From Pseudomonas sp. MRSN 12121 (lineage in GTDB: Bacteria > Pseudomonadota > Gammaproteobacteria > Pseudomonadales > Pseudomonadaceae): 64,000 bases of DNA. This document shows positions 46,641 through 55,671 of the stretch, piece by piece. The stretch covers positions 3,619,388-3,683,387 of the forward strand of contig NZ_CP010892.1 in the NCBI RefSeq assembly GCF_000931465.1, in the 5' to 3' direction. Both the position numbers and the translations under genes were made by a program. Within the stretch, counting starts at the first letter, position 1, and each line of letters opens with the position of its first letter. The notes below the pieces were generated by a model. The model saw nothing but the letters and a program-made list of their open reading frames with translations, did not search any database and had not been told where the DNA came from.

Positions 46641-47744
46641 TCATACAAGTTTGTTCCATCCAGTTAGTTTCAAGGCCTGTAACAAGGTATCGCCCGTCAG
46701 TGCCGGCACGCTCGCGCCGTTGTCCGCGGTCATCGGTTCGCCCGCCAGCAGGGCGTTGACGATGGCTTCCTCCACCGCTTCGGCCGCCGCGCTGAACAGC
46801 TCGGAAATGTAGTCGTTGTTGAGCATCGCCAGGGGGCTGGTGAACGGCACGCCCTGGCGCCCGTAGGCCGAAGGTGGCAGGTCGCGGTTACCGGTGGCGA
46901 ACGCCAGGAAGATGTCGCCACTGGAATCCTCGGTGCCGCCGCCGGTGCGGGCAATGCCGATGGATGCCCGTTGCGCCAGGCGCTGGCACTGGTGGGGCAG
47001 CAGGGGCGCGTCCGTGGCCAGGATCACCACGATCGAGCCCATGCCCGGCGTGCCGCGCAGAGCGAAGGGTGACGGGATATCGCCCAATTGCCGTCCCACC
47101 GGATAGCCATCGACCCGCAACTCCGCGCGCTTGCCGTGGTTGGCCTGCACCAGCGCGCCGACCGTGTAGCCACCCCGCTCCTTCGGCACCTGGCGCGACG
47201 CCGTGCCGATCCCGCCCTTGAACTCATGGCAGATCATCCCGGTGCCGCCGCCGACCGCACCCTCTTGCACCGGGCCGGATTCGGCATTGGCCAGGGCCTC
47301 GCGGACCTGCTGCGGACCGACATGCTGGCCCCAGATGTCGTTGAGCAGGCCATCGTAGGTCTCCATCACCACCGGCATGCACCAATACTCCGAGGGGTCG
47401 GCCAGGCTGCTGCGCTCCTCGGCGATCAGCGCATCGCGCACCACGCCCACGCTATGGGTGTTGGTGATCGCCAGCGGCGTGGTCAGCAGGCCCGCCTCGC
47501 GGACCCACTCCAGCCCGGTGGCGTCGCCGTTGCCGTTGAGCACATGGCAGCCGGCGAAACAGGGTTGCAGCCGGGCGAACCCTTCGCGGGGCTGGATCAG
47601 GGTCACCCCGGTCCGTACCTGCTTGCCGTCGACCGTGGTCCTGAGCGTGCTGTGGCCCACCCGTACCCCCGGGACATCGGTGATGGCGTTGAAGGGGCCG
47701 GGAGTACCCAGGCCCAGGCTGATGCCCAATTGACGTGCGCGCAT
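46641..47744 (-). CDS. P1 family peptidase (DmpA-like aminopeptidase)
   Basis: A 367-residue N-terminal nucleophile enzyme of the DmpA/BapA family, which process D-amino-acid or β-amino-acid peptides. The self-cleavage and catalytic site is Gly-Ser in TPGMGSIVVILATDAP. Family markers TDVPGVRVGH near the N-terminus and VGGGTGMICHEFKGG before the cleavage site are present. AAGGAGCAATC precedes the ATG at 47744. It starts ten bases after an amino-acid permease, so the two likely form one peptide-utilisation unit. The exact substrate is not deducible. About 290 bases between it and aprA hold no gene. Confidence 0.85.
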   Translation of the reverse strand: MRARQLGISLGLGTPGPFNAITDVPGVRVGHSTLRTTVDGKQVRTGVTLIQPREGFARLQPCFAGCHVLNGNGDATGLEWVREAGLLTTPLAITNTHSVGVVRDALIAEERSSLADPSEYWCMPVVMETYDGLLNDIWGQHVGPQQVREALANAESGPVQEGAVGGGTGMICHEFKGGIGTASRQVPKERGGYTVGALVQANHGKRAELRVDGYPVGRQLGDIPSPFALRGTPGMGSIVVILATDAPLLPHQCQRLAQRASIGIARTGGGTEDSSGDIFLAFATGNRDLPPSAYGRQGVPFTSPLAMLNNDYISELFSAAAEAVEEAIVNALLAGEPMTADNGASVPALTGDTLLQALKLTGWNKLV

Positions 47745-47754
47745 GATTGCTCCT

Positions 47755-49119
47755 TTAGAGTTTCTGAAACGCCGGACTGAACCGGCCGTTGGTGCCATAC
47801 AGGATCACCGACAGCGCCAGCAGGCCGACGATCACCAGGATGTCCCTGAGCGAAGCGTCCAGGAACAGATTGAATAGCAGATAACCGGCGCCGAGCACCG
47901 CCAGCAGCGCCGGCAACGGCCACAGCGGCATACGGTACGGGTGCGCCCGATCGCGCAGCAGTACCCGGCTCATCAGCGCGCTGAGGGCGACGATCAAATA
48001 CACCAGCATGATCAGCAGCACGCTGAACGAGGTCAGGTCGGCCAGGTTAGAGCTGAAACTGAGCACCGCCGAGGGAACGGCCAGGAACAGCGTGGCCAGC
48101 CACGGCGAATCCCAGCGCGGGTGAATCCGCGTGAACAAGCGATTGATGCCGGGTGTCCACAGCGCGTCGCGGCCGCTGGAGAACACCACCCGTCCGATCT
48201 GGATCACGATGGCGACGATGGCGTTGAACACCGAGAGGAAGATCCCGGCGCTGACCACCCGCGACAGGGTTTCGTTGCCATGGCTGGTCAGCAGGTAGCC
48301 GATGGGGTCGGGACTGGCGAGCATCGCGCCGAGGGACGGCGCGCCGATCAGCAGCGCGGTCAAGGGCACCAGCTCGATGATCACCACCAATACCAGGGAC
48401 CAGAGCACCGCCTTGTGCACGCCCTGCCCCTTGCATTTCATGTCCTCGGCCAGCAGCACCGCCGGCCCGTAACCGTTATAGGAAAACAACCCGATCCCTA
48501 CCGCGCCGATCACCAGGGCCCAGGGCGCCAGGTGCAGCACGCCGTTTTCGACGATCTGCGGTTGCAGCAGGATGCTCGCCGGCTGCGAGGCATTGCCGAA
48601 GCCCAGGAACACGATCACCAGCAAGGCGCCGACCTCCAGCAACAGGCAGGTGCCGGTGATCCAGGCGTTGAGCTTGATGTTGAGGATGCCCAGGGCATAA
48701 CTGCAGACCACGATCACCAGGGCCACGGTCTGCGCATCGAAACCCGTGCCCAGGGCGTTGTTCAGGTAGGTCGCCGCGCCGGTGGCCAGCACCGGCGGAA
48801 TGAACAGCAGCATCACCAGCACCGTGAGAAAGGTCGCGTAGCCAGCCATGCCGCCGAACACCCGCTTGGCGTACACATACTCGCCGCCGGCACTGTTGTG
48901 GGCCCGGCCCAGTTCCGCGTAGCAGAAGGCGAACATCAGGGCCAGCAAGCCGGCCATGACAAAGGCCAGGAATACCCCGCTGCCGGCCTGGTGAATGGCG
49001 AACGGCGCGATCACGAAGACCGAACTGGCCGGGGTCACGCCCGACACGGTAATAGCCACCACATCGAACACGCTCAGCGTGGGTTTCAGGGCGCCTTCCG
49101 GCGCGCAGCGAGAGCTCAT
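47755..49119 (-). CDS. APC family amino acid permease
   Basis: A 454-residue permease with about twelve membrane segments. The first segment motif (FDVVAITVSGVTPASSVFVI) and GRAHNSAGGEYVYAKRVFG mark the APC superfamily. It sits upstream of the DmpA-like peptidase in the same operon and would import the peptidase's substrate or product. A LuxR regulator is divergent at 49375, about 255 bases away, and is the likely controller. Confidence 0.85.
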   Translation of the reverse strand: MSSRCAPEGALKPTLSVFDVVAITVSGVTPASSVFVIAPFAIHQAGSGVFLAFVMAGLLALMFAFCYAELGRAHNSAGGEYVYAKRVFGGMAGYATFLTVLVMLLFIPPVLATGAATYLNNALGTGFDAQTVALVIVVCSYALGILNIKLNAWITGTCLLLEVGALLVIVFLGFGNASQPASILLQPQIVENGVLHLAPWALVIGAVGIGLFSYNGYGPAVLLAEDMKCKGQGVHKAVLWSLVLVVIIELVPLTALLIGAPSLGAMLASPDPIGYLLTSHGNETLSRVVSAGIFLSVFNAIVAIVIQIGRVVFSSGRDALWTPGINRLFTRIHPRWDSPWLATLFLAVPSAVLSFSSNLADLTSFSVLLIMLVYLIVALSALMSRVLLRDRAHPYRMPLWPLPALLAVLGAGYLLFNLFLDASLRDILVIVGLLALSVILYGTNGRFSPAFQKL

Positions 49120-49374
49120 GTCGTCATCCTCGTGGTTATTGTTGGTGTGAGGCAGGAACGAAGAACGTCAGGCGGATACGCTCTGGGGCGTATTGGATGC
49201 AGGCACTCTAGTCAGGCTGGAACACAGGGCCAATTCCCCTATTGGGGTACTCCCCCTTGACGAGTCGGGCAAATCGCCGAAACCATGCCTGCACCTGGCG
49301 CACCGCAGCGCGCCAATCCCCAGCGACAGCGACGCGGAGCCACTGGTTTGATCACATTGTTCAGGGAAATCGGC

Positions 49375-50151
49375 ATGCATGCCGGACTCGGCCGCACCCT
49401 CTCGCAGATCGGCGGCGAACGCTTCTGGAAGCAACTGGTGCTCCTGCTGCACCAGGCCCTGCCGTTCGATAACGCCCTGGCGATCTTCTATCCGCACAAC
49501 GGCCTGCCCACGGCGCTCGAGGAATACGATGCCGAGCCTTCGGACAAGCCGGCCTCGATGCTCACCTACCTCAACGGCCTGTACCTGCTGGACCCGTTTT
49601 TCCAGGCCTGCCGCGAAGGTTATCCGAGTGGCCTCTACCGCCTGGAAGAAGTGGCGCCGGACCATTTCCGGCAAAGCGAATACTTTTCCAGCTATTTCCA
49701 CGACAACGTGCTGGAGGACGAACTGCAGTTCATCCTGCAGATTCCCGAAGCCGGCACCCTGGCACTGTCGCTGGGCATGCAGCGACCGTTCAGCGCCGAG
49801 GAAATAGGCCAGCTCACCACCTTCTCGGCCTGGGTCCTGCCTTTGATGCAACAGCATTGGCAGCAGAGCAACCAGCGTCCGTCAGCCCCCGCGGCGAAAG
49901 AAATGGCCAACCAGATCCGCGACGCCCTGAGCCATTTCGGCTGTGGCGTGCTGTCGGACCGGGAAGTGGAAATCGCCCGACTGATCCTGCGCGGCTTTTC
50001 CTCCAAGGCCATGGCCGAGCGGCTGAAGATCTCGCCGGAGACCATCAAGGTGCACCGGCGCCATCTCTACGCCAAGCTGGACATTTCCTCGCAGCCGGAG
50101 CTGTTCTCGCTGTTCATCCAGTCTCTGGGGCACGACCTGGAGAACCCCTGA
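49375..50151 (+). CDS. LuxR family transcriptional regulator
   Basis: A 258-residue regulator. The N-terminal ~180 residues (FWKQLVLLLHQALPFDNALA) show no acyl-homoserine-lactone-binding signature. The C-terminal HTH is LSDREVEIARLILRGFSSKA, then AERLKISPETIKVHRRHLYAKL. I chose the ATG at 49375 with AGGGAAATCGGC before it; a TTG at 49348 is possible. It is divergent from the permease-peptidase operon. A perfect inverted repeat just after the stop serves as terminator. Confidence 0.8.
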   Translation: MHAGLGRTLSQIGGERFWKQLVLLLHQALPFDNALAIFYPHNGLPTALEEYDAEPSDKPASMLTYLNGLYLLDPFFQACREGYPSGLYRLEEVAPDHFRQSEYFSSYFHDNVLEDELQFILQIPEAGTLALSLGMQRPFSAEEIGQLTTFSAWVLPLMQQHWQQSNQRPSAPAAKEMANQIRDALSHFGCGVLSDREVEIARLILRGFSSKAMAERLKISPETIKVHRRHLYAKLDISSQPELFSLFIQSLGHDLENP

Positions 50152-50153
50152 AG

Positions 50154-50185
50154 CCTGTAGGAGCCAGCTTGCTGGCTCCTACAGG
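50154..50185. terminator. Perfect palindrome between convergent genes
   Basis: CCTGTAGGAGCCAGC-TT-GCTGGCTCCTACAGG has 15-bp perfect arms. It lies between the stops of the LuxR gene (50151) and the FeaR-like gene (50189). The arm matches the REP head, so this is a REP-derived bidirectional terminator. Confidence 0.75.
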
Positions 50186-50188
50186 GGC

Positions 50189-51127
50189 TTAAGCGTTCAG
50201 CGAGTGCGCCCGGTAATCCCGCGGCGACTGCTCGAACTGCTTCTTGAAGGTGCGGCTGAAGTGCGACGAGTCGGTGAATCCCCACTTGAAGGCGATGTCG
50301 GTGATCGACTCATGGCGCAGGCGCGGGTTGCTCAGGTCGGCCGCGCTGCGATCCAGGCGCGCGCGCTGGATGAAACGGCAGACGCTGTCGCCCTGCTCTT
50401 CGAACAGCCGGTACAGCTGGCGCACCGAGATGTTCATCTGGCTGGCCAGCGACACCGGGGTCAGGTTGGGTTCATTGAGCGACTGGCTGATCAACTGCCG
50501 CGCCTGGCTGCGCAGGCAGCCGCCGTGCTGGCTGTCGTAGCCGTCCAGGGTGGGATCGGCGCCTGGTTGCAGGCTCGGGCCGAGCAAGGCGATCAGCGCC
50601 TCCTGCAAGGCCTGGCCTTCCTGCCGTTCGACGCAGCCCTGCAACTCGCCGCCGCAGATCTGCTCCACCAGCAGGCGCATCAGCCGGCCACTGGCACAGC
50701 GCTGCGAGAGTTTGCCGAACTTGCGCTGCTGCGCCGGCAGATGCCGATACACCTCGTCCCGGGACAGATGCAGGGAAACGTGTTCGATCAGGCCGTGGGG
50801 GACGATTTCGCAGGCACCGGCCGAGTCCAGCAGGGCCATTTCCCCCGGCGCCAGCTCGATGCGCTCGCCGCCCTGGCTGAGCTGGGCATGGCCGCTGCGC
50901 TGCATGATCAGGAAGCAGTGACGGTCGTCGTCGTGATCGACGCGGGTGCCCTTGCGCGAAATCAGCCCGGCATTGGTGCGGATCTGCGCGACCTCGAGGC
51001 CGGCGTAGTCGCGCAGGCCGACCTCGCCGATGAACAACGCCGAATTCAGCGCCGGGCGCGCGTCGAACCGACCGCAGACCCCCTGTAGTGCGCCGACCCA
51101 GGAACCGAAAGTATGCGAAGCAAGCAC
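50189..51127 (-). CDS. feaR: AraC family regulator, FeaR-like
   Basis: A 312-residue AraC-type activator with an AraC_binding_2-like N-domain (GRKGTR-type region around LISRKGTRVDHDDDRHCFLI) and two HTH motifs (VSLASQMNISVRQLYRLFEE; ITDIAFKWGFTDSSHFSRTF). The pattern fits FeaR, which senses aromatic amines such as tyramine and phenylethylamine. The GTG at 51127 is chosen because GGAGGTGCACA precedes it. The permease and ALDH upstream on the same strand are plausible targets. The specific inducer is inferred. Confidence 0.65.
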   Translation of the reverse strand: MLASHTFGSWVGALQGVCGRFDARPALNSALFIGEVGLRDYAGLEVAQIRTNAGLISRKGTRVDHDDDRHCFLIMQRSGHAQLSQGGERIELAPGEMALLDSAGACEIVPHGLIEHVSLHLSRDEVYRHLPAQQRKFGKLSQRCASGRLMRLLVEQICGGELQGCVERQEGQALQEALIALLGPSLQPGADPTLDGYDSQHGGCLRSQARQLISQSLNEPNLTPVSLASQMNISVRQLYRLFEEQGDSVCRFIQRARLDRSAADLSNPRLRHESITDIAFKWGFTDSSHFSRTFKKQFEQSPRDYRAHSLNA

Positions 51128-51273
51128 TGTGCACCTCCAGAGACCGGTTGAGACCGCCTTTAGTTGTTATGGGCGATATCATTAACATGTTATCTATTTG
51201 CCGGGCAAGGACGCGCGACGCATGGACAGTCGCCAAGGCTTACGCACAGGTTGTGCCACTTTCGCGAAACGGT

Positions 51274-51867
51274 TCAGTACGCGCCGAGCAACTCGCGCAA
51301 TCGCGCGAACGTCATCAGCAAAGCGTCGCGCTGCGCGGCGCTCAGGCGGATGTAACGACGAAAGCCAGGCAGCCGGTTGACCACCTCGCTGGCGCCAAAG
51401 TGCTCCAGGCACACCAGCCAGCCCTGGTCGTCGCGTTGCAGGCTCAGGCGCTGGAAATCCAGCGGCAGCAACGCCGCCAGCAAGCGTGGGTCGCCCTGCA
51501 ACAACGGCAACAGTTCGGCCGCCTGCTCCGGCGTGCCCTGTTTCATCTGCGCGGCGACGCCCTGGCGGCGGATCGCCCCGGTATGCCGCAGCTCGATCCG
51601 CGCCGCCGGCCCCGCTGTGCCCGGCACCCGCAGGCGAAACTCGCAGAGCACCAGGTGCATCAGGAATTGCGCCTGCGGCCGCTCCCGGACCTCGAAGCCG
51701 AAGCCGCCATCGGCCCAGGCGAAGCCCGCCAGCCCGGGCTCCAGCGGCGTGCAATCGAGCGCCGCAAGGTCGCGGCGCAAGTGGTTCAGGGTCACCCCCG
51801 GGCGGTAGCCGGTGGGTGGCCGGCGCCAGAAATCACAGAGGCTTTGCCGCCAGCTTGTAGGGCTCAT
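51274..51867 (-). CDS. DUF3156-like protein
   Basis: A 197-residue cytoplasmic protein without signal peptide. The start TSWRQSLCDFWRRPPTGYRP and the HLVLCEFRLRVPG / EVVNRLPGFRRYIRLS segments fit the DUF3156 family as I recall it, which lies beside amino-acid permeases. The ATG at 51867 overlaps a stop of the frameshifted permease frame as ATGA. If the permease frame is intact in other strains, this start would instead overlap its coding end by 35 bases. Function unknown. Confidence 0.55.
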   Translation of the reverse strand: MSPTSWRQSLCDFWRRPPTGYRPGVTLNHLRRDLAALDCTPLEPGLAGFAWADGGFGFEVRERPQAQFLMHLVLCEFRLRVPGTAGPAARIELRHTGAIRRQGVAAQMKQGTPEQAAELLPLLQGDPRLLAALLPLDFQRLSLQRDDQGWLVCLEHFGASEVVNRLPGFRRYIRLSAAQRDALLMTFARLRELLGAY

Positions 51868-53348
51868 CGGGCTGCGCTCCTGGCAGGTGTGGCGCTTGGG
51901 TTTCCAGGTCGAAGGCTTTCTCCAGCACCTCCTCCACCGGCACCGGACGGAACGGATTGACCTTCTGCACGAACAGGGTCCAGACCAGCGCATAGACCGC
52001 CGTCAGGCCGAGCATGCTGCCAAAGCACGTAGATATCCCGCGGGTTCATGCCCGGCGGCGTGATGAACCACATGCCGAGCAGGATGCCGATGGACGAGAC
52101 GATCTGCGGCAGCGGGAACCAGGGCGACTTGTAGGCCCGCGGCAAATCCGGCCGGCGGATCCGCAGCACCACCACCGCCAGGGTCACCAGCAGGTAGGCG
52201 GTGCTCCAGGCACAGACCGCGGCCAGCACCAGGTGCAGGATGTTGTCGGTGCTGCCGCCCAGCCACCAGGCATGCAGGCACGGGATCAGCACCGCCACGG
52301 CGATGCACAACAGCGGCGTCTTGAAGCGCGGATGCAGGTAGGTGAACGCCTTGGGCAGCGCGCCGTCCAGGGCCATGCCGTAGAGGATGCGCGGCAGCCC
52401 GGCCATCAGCGTGTTGATGGTCGCCGCCCCGGCGAACAGCAGGCCGACGCCGAGCCAGATCCGCCCGTACGGCCCCATCACCTGCTCGGCGAACTGCGGG
52501 ATGGCCATGGGCGTATCCAGCAGGTGCACGCTGCCATCCTCGCTCAGGGCCACGTTCGCCACCTGGCGCTTCATTGCCGCGCCGTAGATGAACATGCAGG
52601 TGGCCACGCCCACCAGGCCCAGGGCCATGGCCCGCGGCAGGGTCCTGGCAGCGCGGCGCACGTCCGGGGCCAGCGGGGTGACGAACTCGCAACCGACGAA
52701 CATGAACATGGCCATGCCCACCAGCGAGAGGATGGTGGTCAGGTCGGTGCCGACCATCGATTCGCCGAACCAGCCGTCGAGTTGGATCGCCGGTGCCTTC
52801 AGCACCCCGACCACGCCGAAGATGATCAGGGTGGTCCACATGCCGAAGGTCAGGATCACCTCGGCGCGACTGAAGGCGGTGATGCCCACGGCGTTCAGCA
52901 GGCCGAAACAGACCACCAGCCCGACGCCCACCAGCCAGGCGCTGCCGCTCTGCTCCAGCAGGGTGTTGAGGGACTCGAAGTTGACCAGGGCCATGACGCC
53001 GCTGAGGATGGTTTCCGCCGTGCCGGCGAACACATGCACGATCAGGTAGGCGGAAATCGTCCCGGTGATGGCGAAGAAGCGCCCCAGGCCGCAGGCCAGG
53101 TAGTCGTATACCGAGCCGTTGGTGGGGATCATGCAGGCCGCCTCGGCGAAGGTGGTCGATTGCGCGAGCATCATCAGCATCGCGATGAGCATGGCCATGG
53201 CGAACGCGCCGCCACCGAGGCCGAAGCCGGTGGTGGCGGTGAGGATCACCGGGCTGGCCATGATCAGGCCGACGGCGCTGGCCAGGGCCGTGGGAAAGCC
53301 GACCACGCCCTGGTTCAGGTGGCGGGTGAGTCTGTCGTTGAAAGACAT
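51833..53348 (-). pseudogene. APC amino acid permease with a C-terminal frameshift
   Basis: About 445 residues of a twelve-segment APC permease run from the ATG at 53348 (GAGGTCCAGCACC before it) to NPRDIYVL near 52020. There the frame passes into an Arg/Gly/Pro-rich, non-family tail ending at 51864. The expected last membrane helix and tail (GSMLGLTAVYALVWTLFVQK, ending KLAAKPL at 51833) lie in the +1 frame. The minus strand at the switch reads GTGCTTTGGCAGC; removal of one T restores the frame. This could be a true mutation, a sequencing error, or +1 slippage at CUUU. Without the last helix the protein would probably be impaired. Confidence 0.75.
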
Positions 53349-53457
53349 GGTGCTGGACCTCGAAAGCAATGCTGATGTTGTTGTTTTAGGCATTTCAAGG
53401 GCACGCGGGCGTGCTTGTTACCGGGCTGTCTGCGCAGCCTCCATCGGGCGAAGGCGG

Positions 53458-54945
53458 TTAAAACGCGATGCACACCGACTTGTTCTCGGTATACGCCTCT
53501 ATCGCCGCATGGCCCATCTCGCGACCGATGCCCGATTGCTTGTAGCCGCCGAACGGCATCGACGGGTCGAGCATGTTGTGGGTGTTGACCCAGACCGTGC
53601 CGGCCTTGATCCGCGGGATCAGGTCCATGACCCGGGCCAGGTCGTTGGACCAGATGCTCGCGCCCAGGCCGTACTGATTGTCGTTGGCCAGCGCCACCAC
53701 TTCGTCGATGTCGTCGAAAGGCGTGGCCACCACCACCGGGCCGAAGATTTCCTCGCGCACCACCTGCATGCCGGCATGCACCTCGGCCAGCACCGTCGGG
53801 CGCACGTAGAACCCCTGCTCGCCAAAGGCCACCCCGCCACACAGCACCCGCGCGCCGTCGGCCACGCCCTGGCCGATCATGTCCAGCACGCGCTTCTGCT
53901 GCTTGGCGGAAATCAGCGGGTTGATCTGCGCCTGTTCGTCCAGGCCGGGGCCGATGCTCAGGGACCCGGCGATAGCCGCCAGGCGCTCCAGCACCTGGTC
54001 GAAGATCGCCCGCTGGATGTACAGGCGCGAGCCGGCGGTGCAGACCTGGCCCTGGTTGAAGAAAATCGCCCCCGCGGCGCCGGCGGCCGCGGCCTGCGGG
54101 TCGCAGTCGTCGAGCACGATCACCGGCGACTTGCCGCCCAGTTCCAGGGAGAAGCGGGTCATGTTGTCCACCGCCGCGTGGCCGATAAGCTTGCCGATCT
54201 GGGTCGAGCCGGTGAACGCCAGCTTGTCGATGCCCTTGTGCCCCGACAGCGCCGCGCCCGCCTCGGCACCGCTGCCGGTGACCACATTGACCACCCCCGC
54301 GGCGATCCCGGCCTCCAGGCACAGCTGGCCCAAGCGCAGCGCCGTCAGCGGGGTCTCGTCGGCCGGCTTGAGCACCACGGTGCAGCCGCAGGCCAGGGCC
54401 GGCACTATCTTCCAGATCGCCATCAACAGCGGGAAATTCCACGGCACGATGGCGCCGACCACGCCCACCGGCTCCGGCACCGTATAGGCGCGATAGCGGG
54501 CGCCCGGCACGGCGGCGATCGACAGGTCCAGGCTCTTGCCTTCGATCTTGGTCGCCCAGCCCGCCATATAGCGGGTGAACTCGGCGGCGGCACCGACTTC
54601 CAGGGCCCGGGCCAGGTGGATCGACTGGCCGTTGTTGAGGGTTTCCAGCTGCGCCAACTCTTCGCCATGGAGCTCCAGCAGGTCCGCCAGCTTGAGCAGC
54701 AGGCGCTCGCGATCGGCCGGCCGCTGCGCCGCCCAGGGCCCCTCGAAGGCGCGGCGCGCGGCGGCCACGGCGAGGTCGATATCGGCCTGGGCGCCCGCGG
54801 CGACGCGGGTCAGTTCCTCGCCCGTGGCCGGGTTGAACACCGGCATCTGCGCGCCGGACAGCGCCGGCTGGCTGCGCCCGTCGATCAACAGGCCGTGCGG
54901 GCTATCGATAAAGGCGGCGACACGTGGGTCGATGGCAATACTCAT
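53458..54945 (-). CDS. Aldehyde dehydrogenase (phenylacetaldehyde dehydrogenase type)
   Basis: A 495-residue NAD(P)-dependent ALDH. The catalytic Cys is in NQGQVCTAGSRLY, the general base Glu in LELGGKSPV, and the Rossmann motif is LAFTGSTQIGKLI. Length and sequence class fit FeaB/StyD-like phenylacetaldehyde dehydrogenases. It heads the minus-strand run ALDH-permease-DUF3156 and, with a FeaR-like regulator nearby, suggests oxidation of an aromatic aldehyde from an imported amine. No amine oxidase is in the window. An inverted pair CGTTAGT/ACTAACG (54956-54993) lies just before the start. Confidence 0.85.
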   Translation of the reverse strand: MSIAIDPRVAAFIDSPHGLLIDGRSQPALSGAQMPVFNPATGEELTRVAAGAQADIDLAVAAARRAFEGPWAAQRPADRERLLLKLADLLELHGEELAQLETLNNGQSIHLARALEVGAAAEFTRYMAGWATKIEGKSLDLSIAAVPGARYRAYTVPEPVGVVGAIVPWNFPLLMAIWKIVPALACGCTVVLKPADETPLTALRLGQLCLEAGIAAGVVNVVTGSGAEAGAALSGHKGIDKLAFTGSTQIGKLIGHAAVDNMTRFSLELGGKSPVIVLDDCDPQAAAAGAAGAIFFNQGQVCTAGSRLYIQRAIFDQVLERLAAIAGSLSIGPGLDEQAQINPLISAKQQKRVLDMIGQGVADGARVLCGGVAFGEQGFYVRPTVLAEVHAGMQVVREEIFGPVVVATPFDDIDEVVALANDNQYGLGASIWSNDLARVMDLIPRIKAGTVWVNTHNMLDPSMPFGGYKQSGIGREMGHAAIEAYTENKSVCIAF

Positions 54946-55114
54946 GGGCAGTCCTCGTTAGTTGGCCTCATGCAGCGAACTCTGCGACTAACGCGCAATA
55001 CCGTCTTGATCCTGGCTGCCGGGAAACTTGCCACTGCCTGCCAGGAGGTAGCGCAACGCCCTGCTTCTGTCGCTGCTGGCGCGTTTATCCAGATGTCCCG
55101 CGGACTCAGGATTT

Positions 55115-55580
55115 ACGGTCGCTTCGCAACCGATCGCAGCCTCGCTGGCGCTCGGCAGCGGCTACCCAGGCACCCGCATTCCCCGTAGCCGCTGTCGAGC
55201 GCCAGCGAGGCTGCGATCGAGCGCAACGCGCTCGCAAAACCACGCAACACGGTGTTCCAGGCGAACAATGGAATTAGGGCCACCGCCCCGCTGGCAGCGG
55301 CTACCCAGGCGCCGCATTCCCCGTAGCCGCTGTCGAGCGCCAGCGAGGCTGCGATCGAGCGCAACGCGCTCGCAAAACCACGCGACGCGGTGTTCCAGGC
55401 GGACAATGAAATCAGGGCCACCGCCCCGCTGGCAGCGGCTACCCAGGCACCCGCATTCCCCGTAGCCGCTGCCGAGCGCCAGCGAGGCTGCGATCGAGCG
55501 CAACGCGCTCGCAAAACCAGGCGGCGCGATGTTCCAGGCGAACAATGGAATCAGGGCCACCGACTCGCTGGCAGCGGCGG
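55115..55580. repeat. Tandem array of three ~138-bp REPIN-type units
   Basis: GTAGCCGCTGYCGAGCGCC begins units at 55185, 55323 and 55462, a period of 138-139 bases. Each unit carries GAGGCTGCGATCGAGCGCAA, then a GCAAAACC spacer and a GCTGGCAGCGGCTACCC inverted end. A partial inverted arm precedes the array. The third unit is truncated. It fills most of the 725-bp gap between the divergent ALDH and aminotransferase genes; open frames within it are repeat artefacts. Confidence 0.8.
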
Positions 55581-55671
55581 TCAAGAGCCTGGCACACAGA
55601 GGCAAGCATCCCGCCGCCAGAGAGCGCACTACTATGTCCCACGCTGTCCGTGCGTTTTCAGGAGATTCAAC

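Noticed and set aside
55113..55514. Minus-strand frame encoding a repetitive 133-residue protein in the tandem array
   Set aside because: The repeats in the protein simply follow the 138-bp DNA units, whose length happens to be divisible by three. No start signals.
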